Shown here: in pieces, positions 41,764 to 50,968 of the stretch
How the letters are laid out: each line of letters begins with the position of its first letter
How positions within the stretch are numbered: position 1 is the stretch's first letter
DNA from: an uncultured Paracoccaceae bacterium
GTDB taxonomy: Bacteria; Pseudomonadota; Alphaproteobacteria; Rhodobacterales; Rhodobacteraceae
Direction: 5' to 3'
DNA: 64,000 nucleotides
NCBI GenBank assembly: GCA_947500055.1
Contig: CANMQO010000010.1
Span: 1-64,000 of the forward strand
Position numbers and translations under genes: made by a program
Notes under the pieces: model-generated
Databases searched by the model: none
What the model was told of the DNA's origin: nothing
The model's input: the letters and a program-made list of their open reading frames with translations, nothing else

Positions 41764-43722
41764 ATGTGTGGCATTACTGGTTATCTTTGGTATCCCGGAC
41801 ACCCCCCCGGACAGGATGCGGAGCAGCGGCTTCAGGCGATGGTGACAGCCATTGCCCATCGTGGCCCTGACAGTCAGGGTGCCTGGGTGGATGCAGATGC
41901 CGGTGTGGCCCTGGGCCATTTGCGGTTGGCGATTGTTGACCTCAGCCCGGCCGGGGCACAGCCGATGGTGTCTGCCTCGGGCCGTTACCAGATCGTGTTC
42001 AACGGTGAGATCTACAATCATGCCAAGCTGCGCGCTGATATTGATGCCACCGGGCAGGCACCCGTATGGCGCGGAAGTTCCGACACCGAGACCCTGATAG
42101 CAGGGTTCGAGATCTGGGGGATCGCGGCGACGCTGGCCAGGTTGCAGGGCATGTTTGCCATCGCCTTGTGGGACCGTCAGGATCGCACCCTTACCCTTGT
42201 TCGCGACAGGCTGGGGGAAAAGCCGCTATATTATGGCTGGCAGGGCAGTGGCAAGGATGCAGTGTTTCTGTTTGGTTCAGAGCTGAAGGCGTTCCATGCC
42301 CACCCGCATTTCAAACCCGTCATCCGGCGCGATGCAATCGTGGCCATGCTGCGCCATGGTCACGTGCCCGAAGATCTGGTGATCTATGAAGGCCTGTCCA
42401 AGCTGCGCCCGGGTGAGATGGCAGTCGTGTCGCTTGATCAGCCCGCGCCTGCGCGCAGGCATTACTGGGACGGGGGGGCTGTTGCCGCAGCCCCGCGCGG
42501 CCCGGCCCCCAGTGATGCAGATGCCATTGCCCAGCTGAATGATCTGCTGCTGGATGCGGTGGGCCAGGAAATGATGTCTGACGTGCCACTTGGCGCGTTT
42601 CTGTCAGGTGGGGTCGACAGTTCGGTCATCGTGGGGCTGATGCAGCATCTGTCAGACACGCCGGTACATACGTTTTCGATCGGTTTCCACGAGGCCCGTT
42701 ATAACGAGGCAGGCTTTGCCAAGGAGGTTGCCGCACATCTGGGCACCCATCACACAGAGCTTTACGTCGGCGACAGCGACCTGCGTGATGTGATCCCGCG
42801 TCTGCCGCAGATCTATGACGAACCTTTTGCGGACAGTTCGCAAATTCCGACCTTTCTGGTGGCGGAACTGGCGCGCCAGCATGTGACCGTGGCCTTGTCA
42901 GGCGATGGCGGAGACGAGCTTTTCTGTGGCTATGACCGCTACGTGCATGGGCGCAAGCTGATGAACACGTTACGCGGTGTGCCGGGGCCATTGCGCAGCA
43001 TCGGGGCGGGTGCAGTGCGCATGATCCCTGAAACGGTGCTGAACACGGTACTGGAGCCAATCCGCGCGACACCACAGGGCAAAGAGCCCAACGGGCAACG
43101 TCTGCACCGTCTGGCCAATTACGCCCGCAGCCGCACAACAGAGCAATTGCACCGCAAGATGGTATCGGTCTGGCGGTTCCCGGAGGAAGCCGTCATTGGC
43201 GGTGAAAGCCCGCCCAGCATTCTGGCCGACCATCTCCCCCCGCGTGGGGATCTGGGTGATATGGAACGGATGATGCAACTGGATATGCTGGCCTATATGC
43301 CCGACGATATCCTGTGCAAGGTCGACCGTGCGACCATGGCCGTTGCCCTGGAAAGCCGCGCGCCCTTGCTGGATCACCGGGTGGCTGAGTTCATCTGGGG
43401 GCTGCCACCGGACTTCAAATATCGGGATGGCAAATCCAAATGGCTGCTGCGGCAGGTGCTTTATAAATACGTCCCCGCCGCCTTGATCGAGCGACCCAAG
43501 ATGGGGTTCGAAGTGCCGATCGGGCTCTGGTTGCGCGGCGGTCTGCGCAACTGGGCCGAAGATCTGCTGGCCCCCGAACGACTGCAGCGCGAGGGCTACC
43601 TTGATGCGGATGTCATCACGCGGCTTTGGGCGCAGCATATCAAGGGGACACATAACTGGGGGGCGCAGCTGTGGAACGTGCTGATGTTCCAGAGTTGGCT
43701 CGAGACATATAACAGCCCATAA
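41764..43722 (+). CDS. asnB: glutamine-hydrolysing asparagine synthase-like amidotransferase
   Basis: A 652-residue protein with an N-terminal Ntn glutaminase (catalytic Cys2 in MCGITGYLW, then AIAHRGPDSQG, VFNGEIYNH and SDTETLI) and a C-terminal synthetase (LSGGVDSS ATP-PPi loop; SGDGGDELFCGYDR; ESRAPLLDHRV). Full-length AsnB. In exosortase/EPS loci such enzymes are thought to amidate uronic acids or other carboxylates of the polysaccharide rather than make free asparagine. AAGGA, 8 bp upstream of the ATG, supports the start. It is 111 bp after xrtD and 49 bp before the acyltransferase. Confidence 0.9.
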   Translation: MCGITGYLWYPGHPPGQDAEQRLQAMVTAIAHRGPDSQGAWVDADAGVALGHLRLAIVDLSPAGAQPMVSASGRYQIVFNGEIYNHAKLRADIDATGQAPVWRGSSDTETLIAGFEIWGIAATLARLQGMFAIALWDRQDRTLTLVRDRLGEKPLYYGWQGSGKDAVFLFGSELKAFHAHPHFKPVIRRDAIVAMLRHGHVPEDLVIYEGLSKLRPGEMAVVSLDQPAPARRHYWDGGAVAAAPRGPAPSDADAIAQLNDLLLDAVGQEMMSDVPLGAFLSGGVDSSVIVGLMQHLSDTPVHTFSIGFHEARYNEAGFAKEVAAHLGTHHTELYVGDSDLRDVIPRLPQIYDEPFADSSQIPTFLVAELARQHVTVALSGDGGDELFCGYDRYVHGRKLMNTLRGVPGPLRSIGAGAVRMIPETVLNTVLEPIRATPQGKEPNGQRLHRLANYARSRTTEQLHRKMVSVWRFPEEAVIGGESPPSILADHLPPRGDLGDMERMMQLDMLAYMPDDILCKVDRATMAVALESRAPLLDHRVAEFIWGLPPDFKYRDGKSKWLLRQVLYKYVPAALIERPKMGFEVPIGLWLRGGLRNWAEDLLAPERLQREGYLDADVITRLWAQHIKGTHNWGAQLWNVLMFQSWLETYNSP

Positions 43723-43771
43723 GGGGCGATATTTTGAATTTGAAAAGATAGCCCCTTACGAGTTTTAATGA

Positions 43772-45709
43772 ATGCAATACCGCAGAGAAATTGATGGCCT
43801 CAGGGCGCTTGCCGTCGTTCCGGTAATCTTGTTTCACGCAGGTTTTTCGCTGTTTTCCGGGGGGTTTATCGGTGTTGATGTCTTTTTTGTCATCAGCGGG
43901 TATCTGATCACGACAATCCTGATCGAAGATATCGCCAACAACCGCTTCAGCATCCTGCGGTTTTACGAGCGGCGCGCGCGGCGGATTTTGCCGGCGTTGT
44001 TTTTTGTTATGCTGGCCTGCATCCCGTTTGCCTGGGCGTGGATGCTGCCCCATGAGTTGACGAATTTCGGGCGGAGCATGATTGCTGTCAGCCTGTTTGC
44101 ATCAAACATCCTGTTTTGGCGTGAAAGCGGCTATTTCGCAGCAGAGTCCGAGGAGATGCCGTTGCTTCATACGTGGAGCCTGGCCGTCGAAGAACAATAT
44201 TACGTCGTCTTTCCGATCTTCCTGGTATTTGTTTGGCGTTTCGGGCGCGCACCGGCATTCTGGATTATTGTCGCGATGGCCGTGATCAGCCTGACAATCA
44301 GCGAATGGGGATGGCGCAACAGGCCCGGCGCAAATTTTTATCTGGCCCCGACCAGAGCCTGGGAGTTGTTTGCGGGTTCGATCAGCGCATTCATCGTGCA
44401 AAAGCACGGCGTCCGGCACAATGAGTTGCTGGCGGGCGCAGGGCTTTTGGCGGTTTTGGCGTCAATTTTCATCTACGATAGTACCACGCCGTTTCCCAGC
44501 CTTTATGCATTATTGCCTGTAGGTGGGGTGGTCTTGCTTGTGATCTATGGCGGTGCGGAAACCCTGACCGCGCGTTTTCTGGGCAACCGGTTGTTTGTGG
44601 GGATAGGGCTGATCAGTTACAGCGCCTATCTGTGGCATCAGCCACTGTTTGCTTTTGCGCGTATAAAATTATGGCACGCGCCCGGCTTGCCGTTGATGGC
44701 AGGCCTTAGCCTGTTGTCGCTTGGATTGGCGGTGCTCAGCTGGCGCTATGTGGAACGGCCGTTCAGACGCGGCGCGCCGGGGTCCATGTTTGGCACGCAA
44801 CGGGTAATTTTCAACATTGGTGCCGCAGGATGCATTGCCTTTGTGGCGATAGGTGTCACCCTGACCTTAGCGCCAACACGCGCAGAAATGGTACGGCCAG
44901 AATTATTTGCCAGATATCAGACCAACCCGGCGCCTGTATATGAGTGTGAAGGTTTTGCGGCGATCCGTACGCCGCGCGCCTTTTGCCGGGTATATGGTGA
45001 AGGCGAAAAGACGGCAGTGATCTGGGGTGACAGTCATACCTATTCCCTGTGGAAGGTGATTACGCCACCAGAGGGTATCCGGATCATTGTGATTACACAT
45101 GAAGGCTGCCCGCCTGTTGCCGGCGTCGTTCGGGTTGATGGCATTGGTAATGCGGAAAACTGTCATACCCTGACGGCTCTGCAGGCTTATCAGGATTACG
45201 TTACCAGTTTGCAGCCTGATGCGGTGTTTCTGGTTGGGCGCTGGACGCTGTATATGCGCGGTTGGGTAAAACAAGGGATCCTGCAGGACGCCACGCATCT
45301 ATTGGCTGACGACAAAACTGCCGATGCGGATGTGACCCCCGAAACATCATCCGATGTGTTGCGCGCGAAGCTTGAGACGACCTTGCAGGCCCTTGCGCCA
45401 GCGGCGCGCTTTATCATAACCCCGCCGGCTGATCTGAACTTTCTAGATAGCCATGCGCTCTTTTATCTGGATCAGGTGGACAGTGCCCCGGTCATGCGGT
45501 GGCATGCCGTGGAGGAGCAGTTGATGCAAGACCTCCAGGCGGCAACCGATGTGAAGGTCCTGCAAACCCGCCCGCTTTTTTGTGCCCAAGATCATTGTGC
45601 GTTGCGACGCGAGGGTTTTCGTCTCTATGGAGATGACAACCATCTGTCGGATTTTGGTGGGGTATTCCAATGGAAGATGATCCGCGACGCCCTGGTAGAA
45701 ACCCTTTGA
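43772..45709 (+). CDS. OatA-type membrane acyltransferase (acyltransferase-3 plus SGNH domain)
   Basis: A 645-residue protein. The N-terminal acyltransferase-3 domain has about ten membrane helices. Its family signatures are YRREIDGLRALAVVPVILFHAGF, with the catalytic-type R/K-x10-H, and GGFIGVDVFFVISGYLIT. The C-terminal periplasmic SGNH domain (from ~residue 385) has VIWGDSHTYSLWKVI (nucleophile Ser) and DDNHLSDFGG (Asp/His). It should O-acetylate or otherwise acylate EPS sugars in the periplasm. It is followed 16 bp later by a flippase gene, so it is part of the same operon. Confidence 0.9.
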   Translation: MQYRREIDGLRALAVVPVILFHAGFSLFSGGFIGVDVFFVISGYLITTILIEDIANNRFSILRFYERRARRILPALFFVMLACIPFAWAWMLPHELTNFGRSMIAVSLFASNILFWRESGYFAAESEEMPLLHTWSLAVEEQYYVVFPIFLVFVWRFGRAPAFWIIVAMAVISLTISEWGWRNRPGANFYLAPTRAWELFAGSISAFIVQKHGVRHNELLAGAGLLAVLASIFIYDSTTPFPSLYALLPVGGVVLLVIYGGAETLTARFLGNRLFVGIGLISYSAYLWHQPLFAFARIKLWHAPGLPLMAGLSLLSLGLAVLSWRYVERPFRRGAPGSMFGTQRVIFNIGAAGCIAFVAIGVTLTLAPTRAEMVRPELFARYQTNPAPVYECEGFAAIRTPRAFCRVYGEGEKTAVIWGDSHTYSLWKVITPPEGIRIIVITHEGCPPVAGVVRVDGIGNAENCHTLTALQAYQDYVTSLQPDAVFLVGRWTLYMRGWVKQGILQDATHLLADDKTADADVTPETSSDVLRAKLETTLQALAPAARFIITPPADLNFLDSHALFYLDQVDSAPVMRWHAVEEQLMQDLQAATDVKVLQTRPLFCAQDHCALRREGFRLYGDDNHLSDFGGVFQWKMIRDALVETL

Positions 45710-45725
45710 AGCCGAGTAACCGCCA

Positions 45726-47114
45726 ATGATCTTGAAAATGAAGGCACTGATGTCTGACGATGGCATGAAAGCGCGTGCCATTCGTGGCACAGCCCTGAGC
45801 GTTTTTGGCTTTGGAAGTGCACAATTGATCAGGCTTGCGTCAAACCTGATCCTGACCCGGCTGTTGTTTCCCGAAGCGTTTGGACTGATGGCATTGGTGC
45901 AGGTTGTGGTCATCGGCCTGGAAAATTTCTCGGATATGGGAATTCATCCGCTGATCTTGCAAAGCAAGAACGGCGAAAAGCCCACGTTCCTGAACACCGC
46001 ATGGACGATACAGATTATCCGGGGGGTATGTTTGTGGATTTTGGCCTGTCTGATCACAGCACCTGTGGCCAGTTTCTATGGGCAGCCGGAATTGCTGACA
46101 ATTCTGCCGGTGCTGGCTTTGACCACGGTTCTGTCCGGGTTCCGGTCCACAAAATATTCATTGACCAGCAGGCATTTGATCCTGGGGCGGATCACGCTGC
46201 TTGACCTGACGGGGCAGGTGATCGGCACAGCGATCTTGATCCTGCTTGCATGGTGGCTGCGGTCTGTCTGGGCCTTGGTCATCGGGTCATTGGTCGGGGT
46301 GTCTTTGAACGTCATATTAAGCCATCTGATTTTGCCGGGGCCGCGGAACAGGCTCTGCTGGGACAAACCTACCGCATGGGAAGTTTTCCACTTTGGCAAG
46401 TTCATCGTTGTTTCAACCGTGGCGGGCTATTTGCTGCAACAGGGTGACCGGCTGGTGCTGGGCAAGTTTGTCAGCCTGGAAGACCTGGCCATTTTCACCA
46501 TCGCCTACCTGTTTGGCAGCCTGTCGCTGATGCTGAATGGGCAGCTGAATTCGCGGGTGATGCTGGCCCTTTACAAACAGCGGCCGCCACTGGTCAGCGA
46601 CAGCAACTACCGTCAGATCGGCCGGGCAAGGTTCCTGCTGATTTCGGCCTTTCTGGGGATGGCCGCATTAATCGCTTTCGTCGGAGAGCCGCTGATCATG
46701 CTGCTTTACGATCCACGCTACTATGGGGCAGGGCCGATGCTGGTTCTGTTGAGCCTGTCGTTCATCCCGACGCTGATCTTTGATGGGTACAAGAACATTA
46801 TGCTTGCGAACGGGAACTCGCGTGATTTCACGACCTTTACCGTGCTGTCGGCCCTTTTTCGTATCATCCTGCTTGTGGTTCTGATCAGGGAGCTGTCAAT
46901 TCTAGGGGCAATTCTGGCCCCTTTCATGGTAGAATTGCTGCTCTATCCGCTTCTTGTATATTTTGTACGCCCTTATCGGGGCTGGTATCCGTGGCAGGAT
47001 ATGTTTTTTCTGGCCATTGGCGTGGTGATAATAACAGTCGTACTCTGGAGCAATGCGGCGGTCTTGTCGCTTTTGGCCGACGTCCTGGGCCATCTGGTTG
47101 GGATATCCACATAG
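45726..47114 (+). CDS. Wzx-type polysaccharide flippase (WzxC-like, MOP family)
   Basis: A 462-residue polytopic protein with about 12 transmembrane helices and the polysaccharide-transporter opening (GTALSVFGFGSAQLIRLASNLILTRLLFPEAFGLMALVQVV), as in WzxC/RfbX. It flips undecaprenyl-diphosphate-linked repeat units to the periplasmic side. ATGs at 45726, 45738 and 45750 are in frame; the last has AAGG 5 nt upstream, so the start may be 24 bp later than given. It is tightly followed by the Wzy-like gene, giving a Wzx/Wzy pair. Confidence 0.88.
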   Translation: MILKMKALMSDDGMKARAIRGTALSVFGFGSAQLIRLASNLILTRLLFPEAFGLMALVQVVVIGLENFSDMGIHPLILQSKNGEKPTFLNTAWTIQIIRGVCLWILACLITAPVASFYGQPELLTILPVLALTTVLSGFRSTKYSLTSRHLILGRITLLDLTGQVIGTAILILLAWWLRSVWALVIGSLVGVSLNVILSHLILPGPRNRLCWDKPTAWEVFHFGKFIVVSTVAGYLLQQGDRLVLGKFVSLEDLAIFTIAYLFGSLSLMLNGQLNSRVMLALYKQRPPLVSDSNYRQIGRARFLLISAFLGMAALIAFVGEPLIMLLYDPRYYGAGPMLVLLSLSFIPTLIFDGYKNIMLANGNSRDFTTFTVLSALFRIILLVVLIRELSILGAILAPFMVELLLYPLLVYFVRPYRGWYPWQDMFFLAIGVVIITVVLWSNAAVLSLLADVLGHLVGIST

Positions 47115-47138
47115 GACGCAAGATGGAGGCCTGACAGC

Positions 47139-48569
47139 ATGATCGTTGGAAACATTGTCGTGTTTGGATGGCCGGTTGTCGTGGCGATCCTGTTTGCCAG
47201 ATACGATATCCCGAAAGCAATTGTTGCGTCGTTGATCTTTGGCTATCTTTTCCTGCCAGAGCGGGTCAATTTTAACCTGCCGGTCCTGCCAACGCTTGAT
47301 AAACACTCTATTCCCGCTCTCGCGGCCTTGGTGTTTGTGCTGATGTCGGCTGAAAAGACGCGCACAGACGCTTTGCCCGGATGGATTCCCAGAGGGCTGA
47401 TGCCCCGGTTGCTGTTGCTGATCATGATCGGCAGTGCCTTCCTGACCGTCATGACAAATGGGGATCCGCTGCAATACGGGCCGCTCTACCTGCCCGCCTT
47501 GCGGCCTTATGATGCTTTTTCATCTGTCCTGAGCATATTGGTGGGACTGACCCCGTTTTTTCTGGCGCGCAAATATCTGGCCCATCCCGAACAGCAGAAA
47601 ACGATGCTTGTCGTCTTTGTTGCGGCCGGATTCGTCTATTCTTTCCTGGCTCTTTTTGAGGTGCGCATGTCGCCGCAGCTCAACAATATGGTCTATGGGT
47701 TTTTTCCGCACAGCTTTGCCCAACATGTGCGTGAGAACGGATTCCGGCCACTTGTGTTCCTCAATCATGGGTTGTTGCTGTCAATCTTCTTCACGATGAC
47801 CGTGATCGCGGCGGCGAGCCTATCGCGGGTTCTGGAAGCGGATCAGCGGGTCAAGTATCTGGGATTGATGCTTTGGCTGTTGCTGACCCTGTTCCTGTCA
47901 AAATCATTGGGGGCTCTTGCAATCGCGCTCATGCTGCTGCCCGCGGCCTTGTTGCTGGGTTCCCGGCTACAGTTGATCATCTGTGCGGTCTTTGCCGTGA
48001 TCGTTCTGGTCTATCCGGCCTTGCGGGGGGCGGGCTGGATTCCCGTAGAGGCCGCCTTGGATTGGGCGCAAGGGGTTGATCCGGAAAGAGCAGGATCTTT
48101 AGCATTCCGGCTGCTGAATGAGGATGTATTGCTTGCCAGAGCGCAGGAACGACCGCTGTTTGGGTGGGGTGCTTTTGGGCGAAACGGGGTTTTCAATGAG
48201 TTTGGCGAGGAGCTATCTGTCACTGACGGCTATTGGATTATCATTGTGGGGCAGGGCGGCTGGACCCGCTATCTGGCTGAATTCGGGCTTTGCTGTTTGC
48301 CAGCGATCATTGCCGCATTTTCGGCCCGTAAAAACCAGTTTGGTCCGGAAACGGCGGGTCTGATGCTGTTGCTGACGGCTAATTTGGTTGACTTGCTGCC
48401 CAACGATTCCCTCACACCGCTGACATGGTTGGTCGTTGGGGCGGTCTGGGGCCGGATCGAATTGGGATATGTGTCCAAGACACAAAAGGATGGCAAGCCG
48501 GTCCCAGCTGGTAGACCAAGATTGGCCTATACGCGGTTTGGCAAAGAGGCGGTGACCAAGCGGGTTTAG
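47139..48569 (+). CDS. Wzy/O-antigen ligase-like polysaccharide polymerase
   Basis: A 476-residue membrane protein with about 11-12 helices, a large periplasmic loop (~residues 295-370) containing FRLLNEDVLLARAQERPLFGWGAFGRNG, and an ending of short Lys/Arg-rich cytoplasmic tail. The RxxxW/GWG-type loop is characteristic of O-antigen ligase/Wzy family proteins. With Wzx just upstream and the Wzz-like protein at 8339, it is the likely polymerase of the repeat unit. GGAGG upstream of ATG 47139 supports the start. Sequence identity in this family is low, so a ligase role is not excluded. Confidence 0.82.
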   Translation: MIVGNIVVFGWPVVVAILFARYDIPKAIVASLIFGYLFLPERVNFNLPVLPTLDKHSIPALAALVFVLMSAEKTRTDALPGWIPRGLMPRLLLLIMIGSAFLTVMTNGDPLQYGPLYLPALRPYDAFSSVLSILVGLTPFFLARKYLAHPEQQKTMLVVFVAAGFVYSFLALFEVRMSPQLNNMVYGFFPHSFAQHVRENGFRPLVFLNHGLLLSIFFTMTVIAAASLSRVLEADQRVKYLGLMLWLLLTLFLSKSLGALAIALMLLPAALLLGSRLQLIICAVFAVIVLVYPALRGAGWIPVEAALDWAQGVDPERAGSLAFRLLNEDVLLARAQERPLFGWGAFGRNGVFNEFGEELSVTDGYWIIIVGQGGWTRYLAEFGLCCLPAIIAAFSARKNQFGPETAGLMLLLTANLVDLLPNDSLTPLTWLVVGAVWGRIELGYVSKTQKDGKPVPAGRPRLAYTRFGKEAVTKRV

Positions 48570-48721
48570 GGGCCTGGCCCTAAGCAATATACGAAGGGGG
48601 GCCCGAAACCAGTTTGCTGAAAAACACGCTATTTTCCTTTGACATGGCACATGCAGTTGATACCAAACAGATAATCTGGCCAAGACGATATTAAACAAGC
48701 CGAACAATAGACAGGTGGCAT

Positions 48722-49882
48722 ATGCAACGTCTTTTGATGATCGCACCAGCGCCCGTCATCCGTACCGAAACAGGGTATGTTCTCGATAAGAAATTCATCA
48801 CAGGCATGGAATTGCACTGCAAGTTCTGGCCGGGTGAATTTGATTGTCTGCTGCGCGAAGGCGCGCAGAAAATCCCCTTTGGTGCGCAAGACGTCACGTC
48901 TGATCTGGCTTTCGGGTTGAAAGTGCTCACGCCTGATGAGCCCATCACGGCGGCCCATTTGGAGGGCTATGATGTGATCTATTGCGGGATTGATTCCGTG
49001 GAAAGCTTTGATGTCATCGATATTGACATGCCGCATCGCCCCAGATTTTTCGCAACAATAGAATATACGCTGCGCACCCGGTTGCAGGCGGCATGGTTGG
49101 ACAATCGCGATAGCCTTGCCAAACGTCTGCGGACCATGCTCTGGCTCATGCGCCAGGAGCCGCGGCGCAGAAAATTCATCCGTAAGGCGGATGGGTTACA
49201 GACAAACGGTTATCCGGCTTTTTTCTCTTACCGGGCCATGAATACCAACCCGCTGCTATATCTTGACAACAGGATGACCCCGGCGCTTTTTGCGACGCAG
49301 GCAGAATGTGATGCACGTGCAACGCGGCTCAAATCAGGGGCGCCACTCCGGTTGGTCTATTCGGGCCGTCTGGAGCGGATGAAGGGTGCGCAGGATCTGA
49401 TCCCGATAGCAAAAGCATTAAACGCGCGGGGCACGGCGTTTCATCTGGATATTTTTGGCGATGGCTATCTGAAAGAAAAGATCGCCAAGGATATTCAGAA
49501 GGAAGATCTTGCCAGGAACGTGACATTGCATGCCCCTGTCGATTTCGAGACAGAATTGGTGCCCTATATGCGCAAAAACAGCGATATCTACCTGTGTTGC
49601 CATCGTCAGTCGGACCCGTCCTGCTCGTATCTCGAAAATATGGGCTGCGGTCTTTGCGTCGTGGGCTTTGGCAATCAGATGTGGGCGGCACTTCATGAAG
49701 CGTCCGGTGCCGGATGGGTGACGCCGGTCGGGAAACACGCGCAGATTGCCGGGGTTATCTGCGACATGGACTCTCATCGTGATGAGGTCGTAACGCGCTG
49801 TGACAAGGCCATTACCTTTGCCAAATCACATGATTTTCTGAGTGAGTTCCAAAAACGGATGGCGCATCTGCACAAACAGTAA
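48722..49882 (+). CDS. GT4-like glycosyltransferase, paralogue of the one at 31630
   Basis: A 386-residue GT-B enzyme. The C-terminal domain has LRLVYSGRLERMKGAQDLIPIA, HLDIFGDGYLKEKIA and YLCCHRQSDPSCSYLENMGCGLCVVGF, very similar in layout to the 31630-32829 enzyme. The N-terminus (LLMIAPAPVIRTETGYVLDKKF) differs, as expected for acceptor-binding domains. A good AGGTGG ribosome site precedes ATG 48722. It lies 150 bp after the polymerase gene, perhaps with its own promoter. Confidence 0.83.
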   Translation: MQRLLMIAPAPVIRTETGYVLDKKFITGMELHCKFWPGEFDCLLREGAQKIPFGAQDVTSDLAFGLKVLTPDEPITAAHLEGYDVIYCGIDSVESFDVIDIDMPHRPRFFATIEYTLRTRLQAAWLDNRDSLAKRLRTMLWLMRQEPRRRKFIRKADGLQTNGYPAFFSYRAMNTNPLLYLDNRMTPALFATQAECDARATRLKSGAPLRLVYSGRLERMKGAQDLIPIAKALNARGTAFHLDIFGDGYLKEKIAKDIQKEDLARNVTLHAPVDFETELVPYMRKNSDIYLCCHRQSDPSCSYLENMGCGLCVVGFGNQMWAALHEASGAGWVTPVGKHAQIAGVICDMDSHRDEVVTRCDKAITFAKSHDFLSEFQKRMAHLHKQ

Positions 49883-50020
49883 TCAAGAACCGCGCGTCAG
49901 GGTGTGGCACGATTGGATATCGCCGGAATAATAACAAGTGATGGTTGCTGACAGATCATGAGGATGCCCCCAACAAGGCGGGGCCACATTCATTGATCCT
50001 GCATGTCAAAGGAACTGATA

Positions 50021-50908
50021 ATGACACGATGGCCCCGCATTCTGACGGTCATGGCATCCGCTTTATGCGGTTTGCCTGCACAGGCGGATAGCCTGGATCA
50101 TATCGGCACCTTCACATGGTCGACCGAGGCGATCATGGGTCTGTCGGGCCTTGAGCTGTCAGATGACGGGCAGACATTCCATGCTGTCAGTGACCGGGGC
50201 TGGTTTCTGTCAGGGGTCCTGTTGCGCGAGGGCGCCCAGATCACGGGCGTGGAATTGCACAGCTATCTGCCGATCCTGGGAGGTGACGGCTTGCCGGTTG
50301 CGGGTCGTCGCACCGGTGATCAGTCCGATGCCGAAGGGCTGGCGATGGGGCCGGATGGGGCCCATTGGATTTCCTTTGAACGCTGGGCGCGTGTTGCACA
50401 ATATGACACGCCCACATCGCCGGCAGGATGGATTGCCGATCATCCCAGCTTTTATGATTACGCTGACAATCGCCAGTTGGAGGCGCTTGCCCTGTCACCT
50501 GACGGACATCTTTATACATTTCCCGAAAAACCGCAGGCTGCGGGGTTTCCGATCTATCGGTTGGAGGGTGAAACCTGGGTGATTGCGGGACATATCGCGC
50601 GCAGGAATGGCTTTGCGGTTGTTGGCGCAGATTTCGACGCCAGCGGCGCTCTTTATCTGCTGGAGCGCAAACTGTCCTTCGGCCTGTGGTGGCAGAGCCG
50701 TGTCCGACGTCTGGATGTCGCCAACCCCGCCACGGTCGAGACCCTGTGGACCAGCAGGCGCGGTGCATTCGACAATATCGAAGGGATCGCGGTCTGGCAG
50801 GATGCACAGGGTCTGCGGATTACGATGGTTTCGGACGATAATGGGAATCCGAACGAACCAGCGCAGTTCGTGGAATTCCGGTTGCTCAAGGATCAGGCGA
50901 AACCCTAG
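50021..50908 (+). CDS. exported phytase-esterase-like (DUF/PF13449-type) beta-propeller protein
   Basis: About 295 residues with a cleavable signal peptide (MTRWPRILTVMASALCGLPAQA). The mature part has the repeated strand pattern of the esterase-like phytase family: LSGLELSDDGQTFHAVSDRGW, DAEGLAMGPDGAHWISFER, LEALALSPDGHLYTFPEK, DNIEGIAVWQDAQGLRITMVSDDNG. Members are periplasmic with poorly known substrates. The start is ATG 50021 (AAGGA at 50009-50013), not 50003. It is the last plus-strand gene before the NRPS, which converges on it with a 60-bp gap, and may have nothing to do with either cluster. Confidence 0.78.
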   Translation: MTRWPRILTVMASALCGLPAQADSLDHIGTFTWSTEAIMGLSGLELSDDGQTFHAVSDRGWFLSGVLLREGAQITGVELHSYLPILGGDGLPVAGRRTGDQSDAEGLAMGPDGAHWISFERWARVAQYDTPTSPAGWIADHPSFYDYADNRQLEALALSPDGHLYTFPEKPQAAGFPIYRLEGETWVIAGHIARRNGFAVVGADFDASGALYLLERKLSFGLWWQSRVRRLDVANPATVETLWTSRRGAFDNIEGIAVWQDAQGLRITMVSDDNGNPNEPAQFVEFRLLKDQAKP

Positions 50909-50968
50909 CAACTGTTACTTCTCAGGCCGCCTGTGCCGCCCGTCGACCTGCTCCGATCACATCATGCA

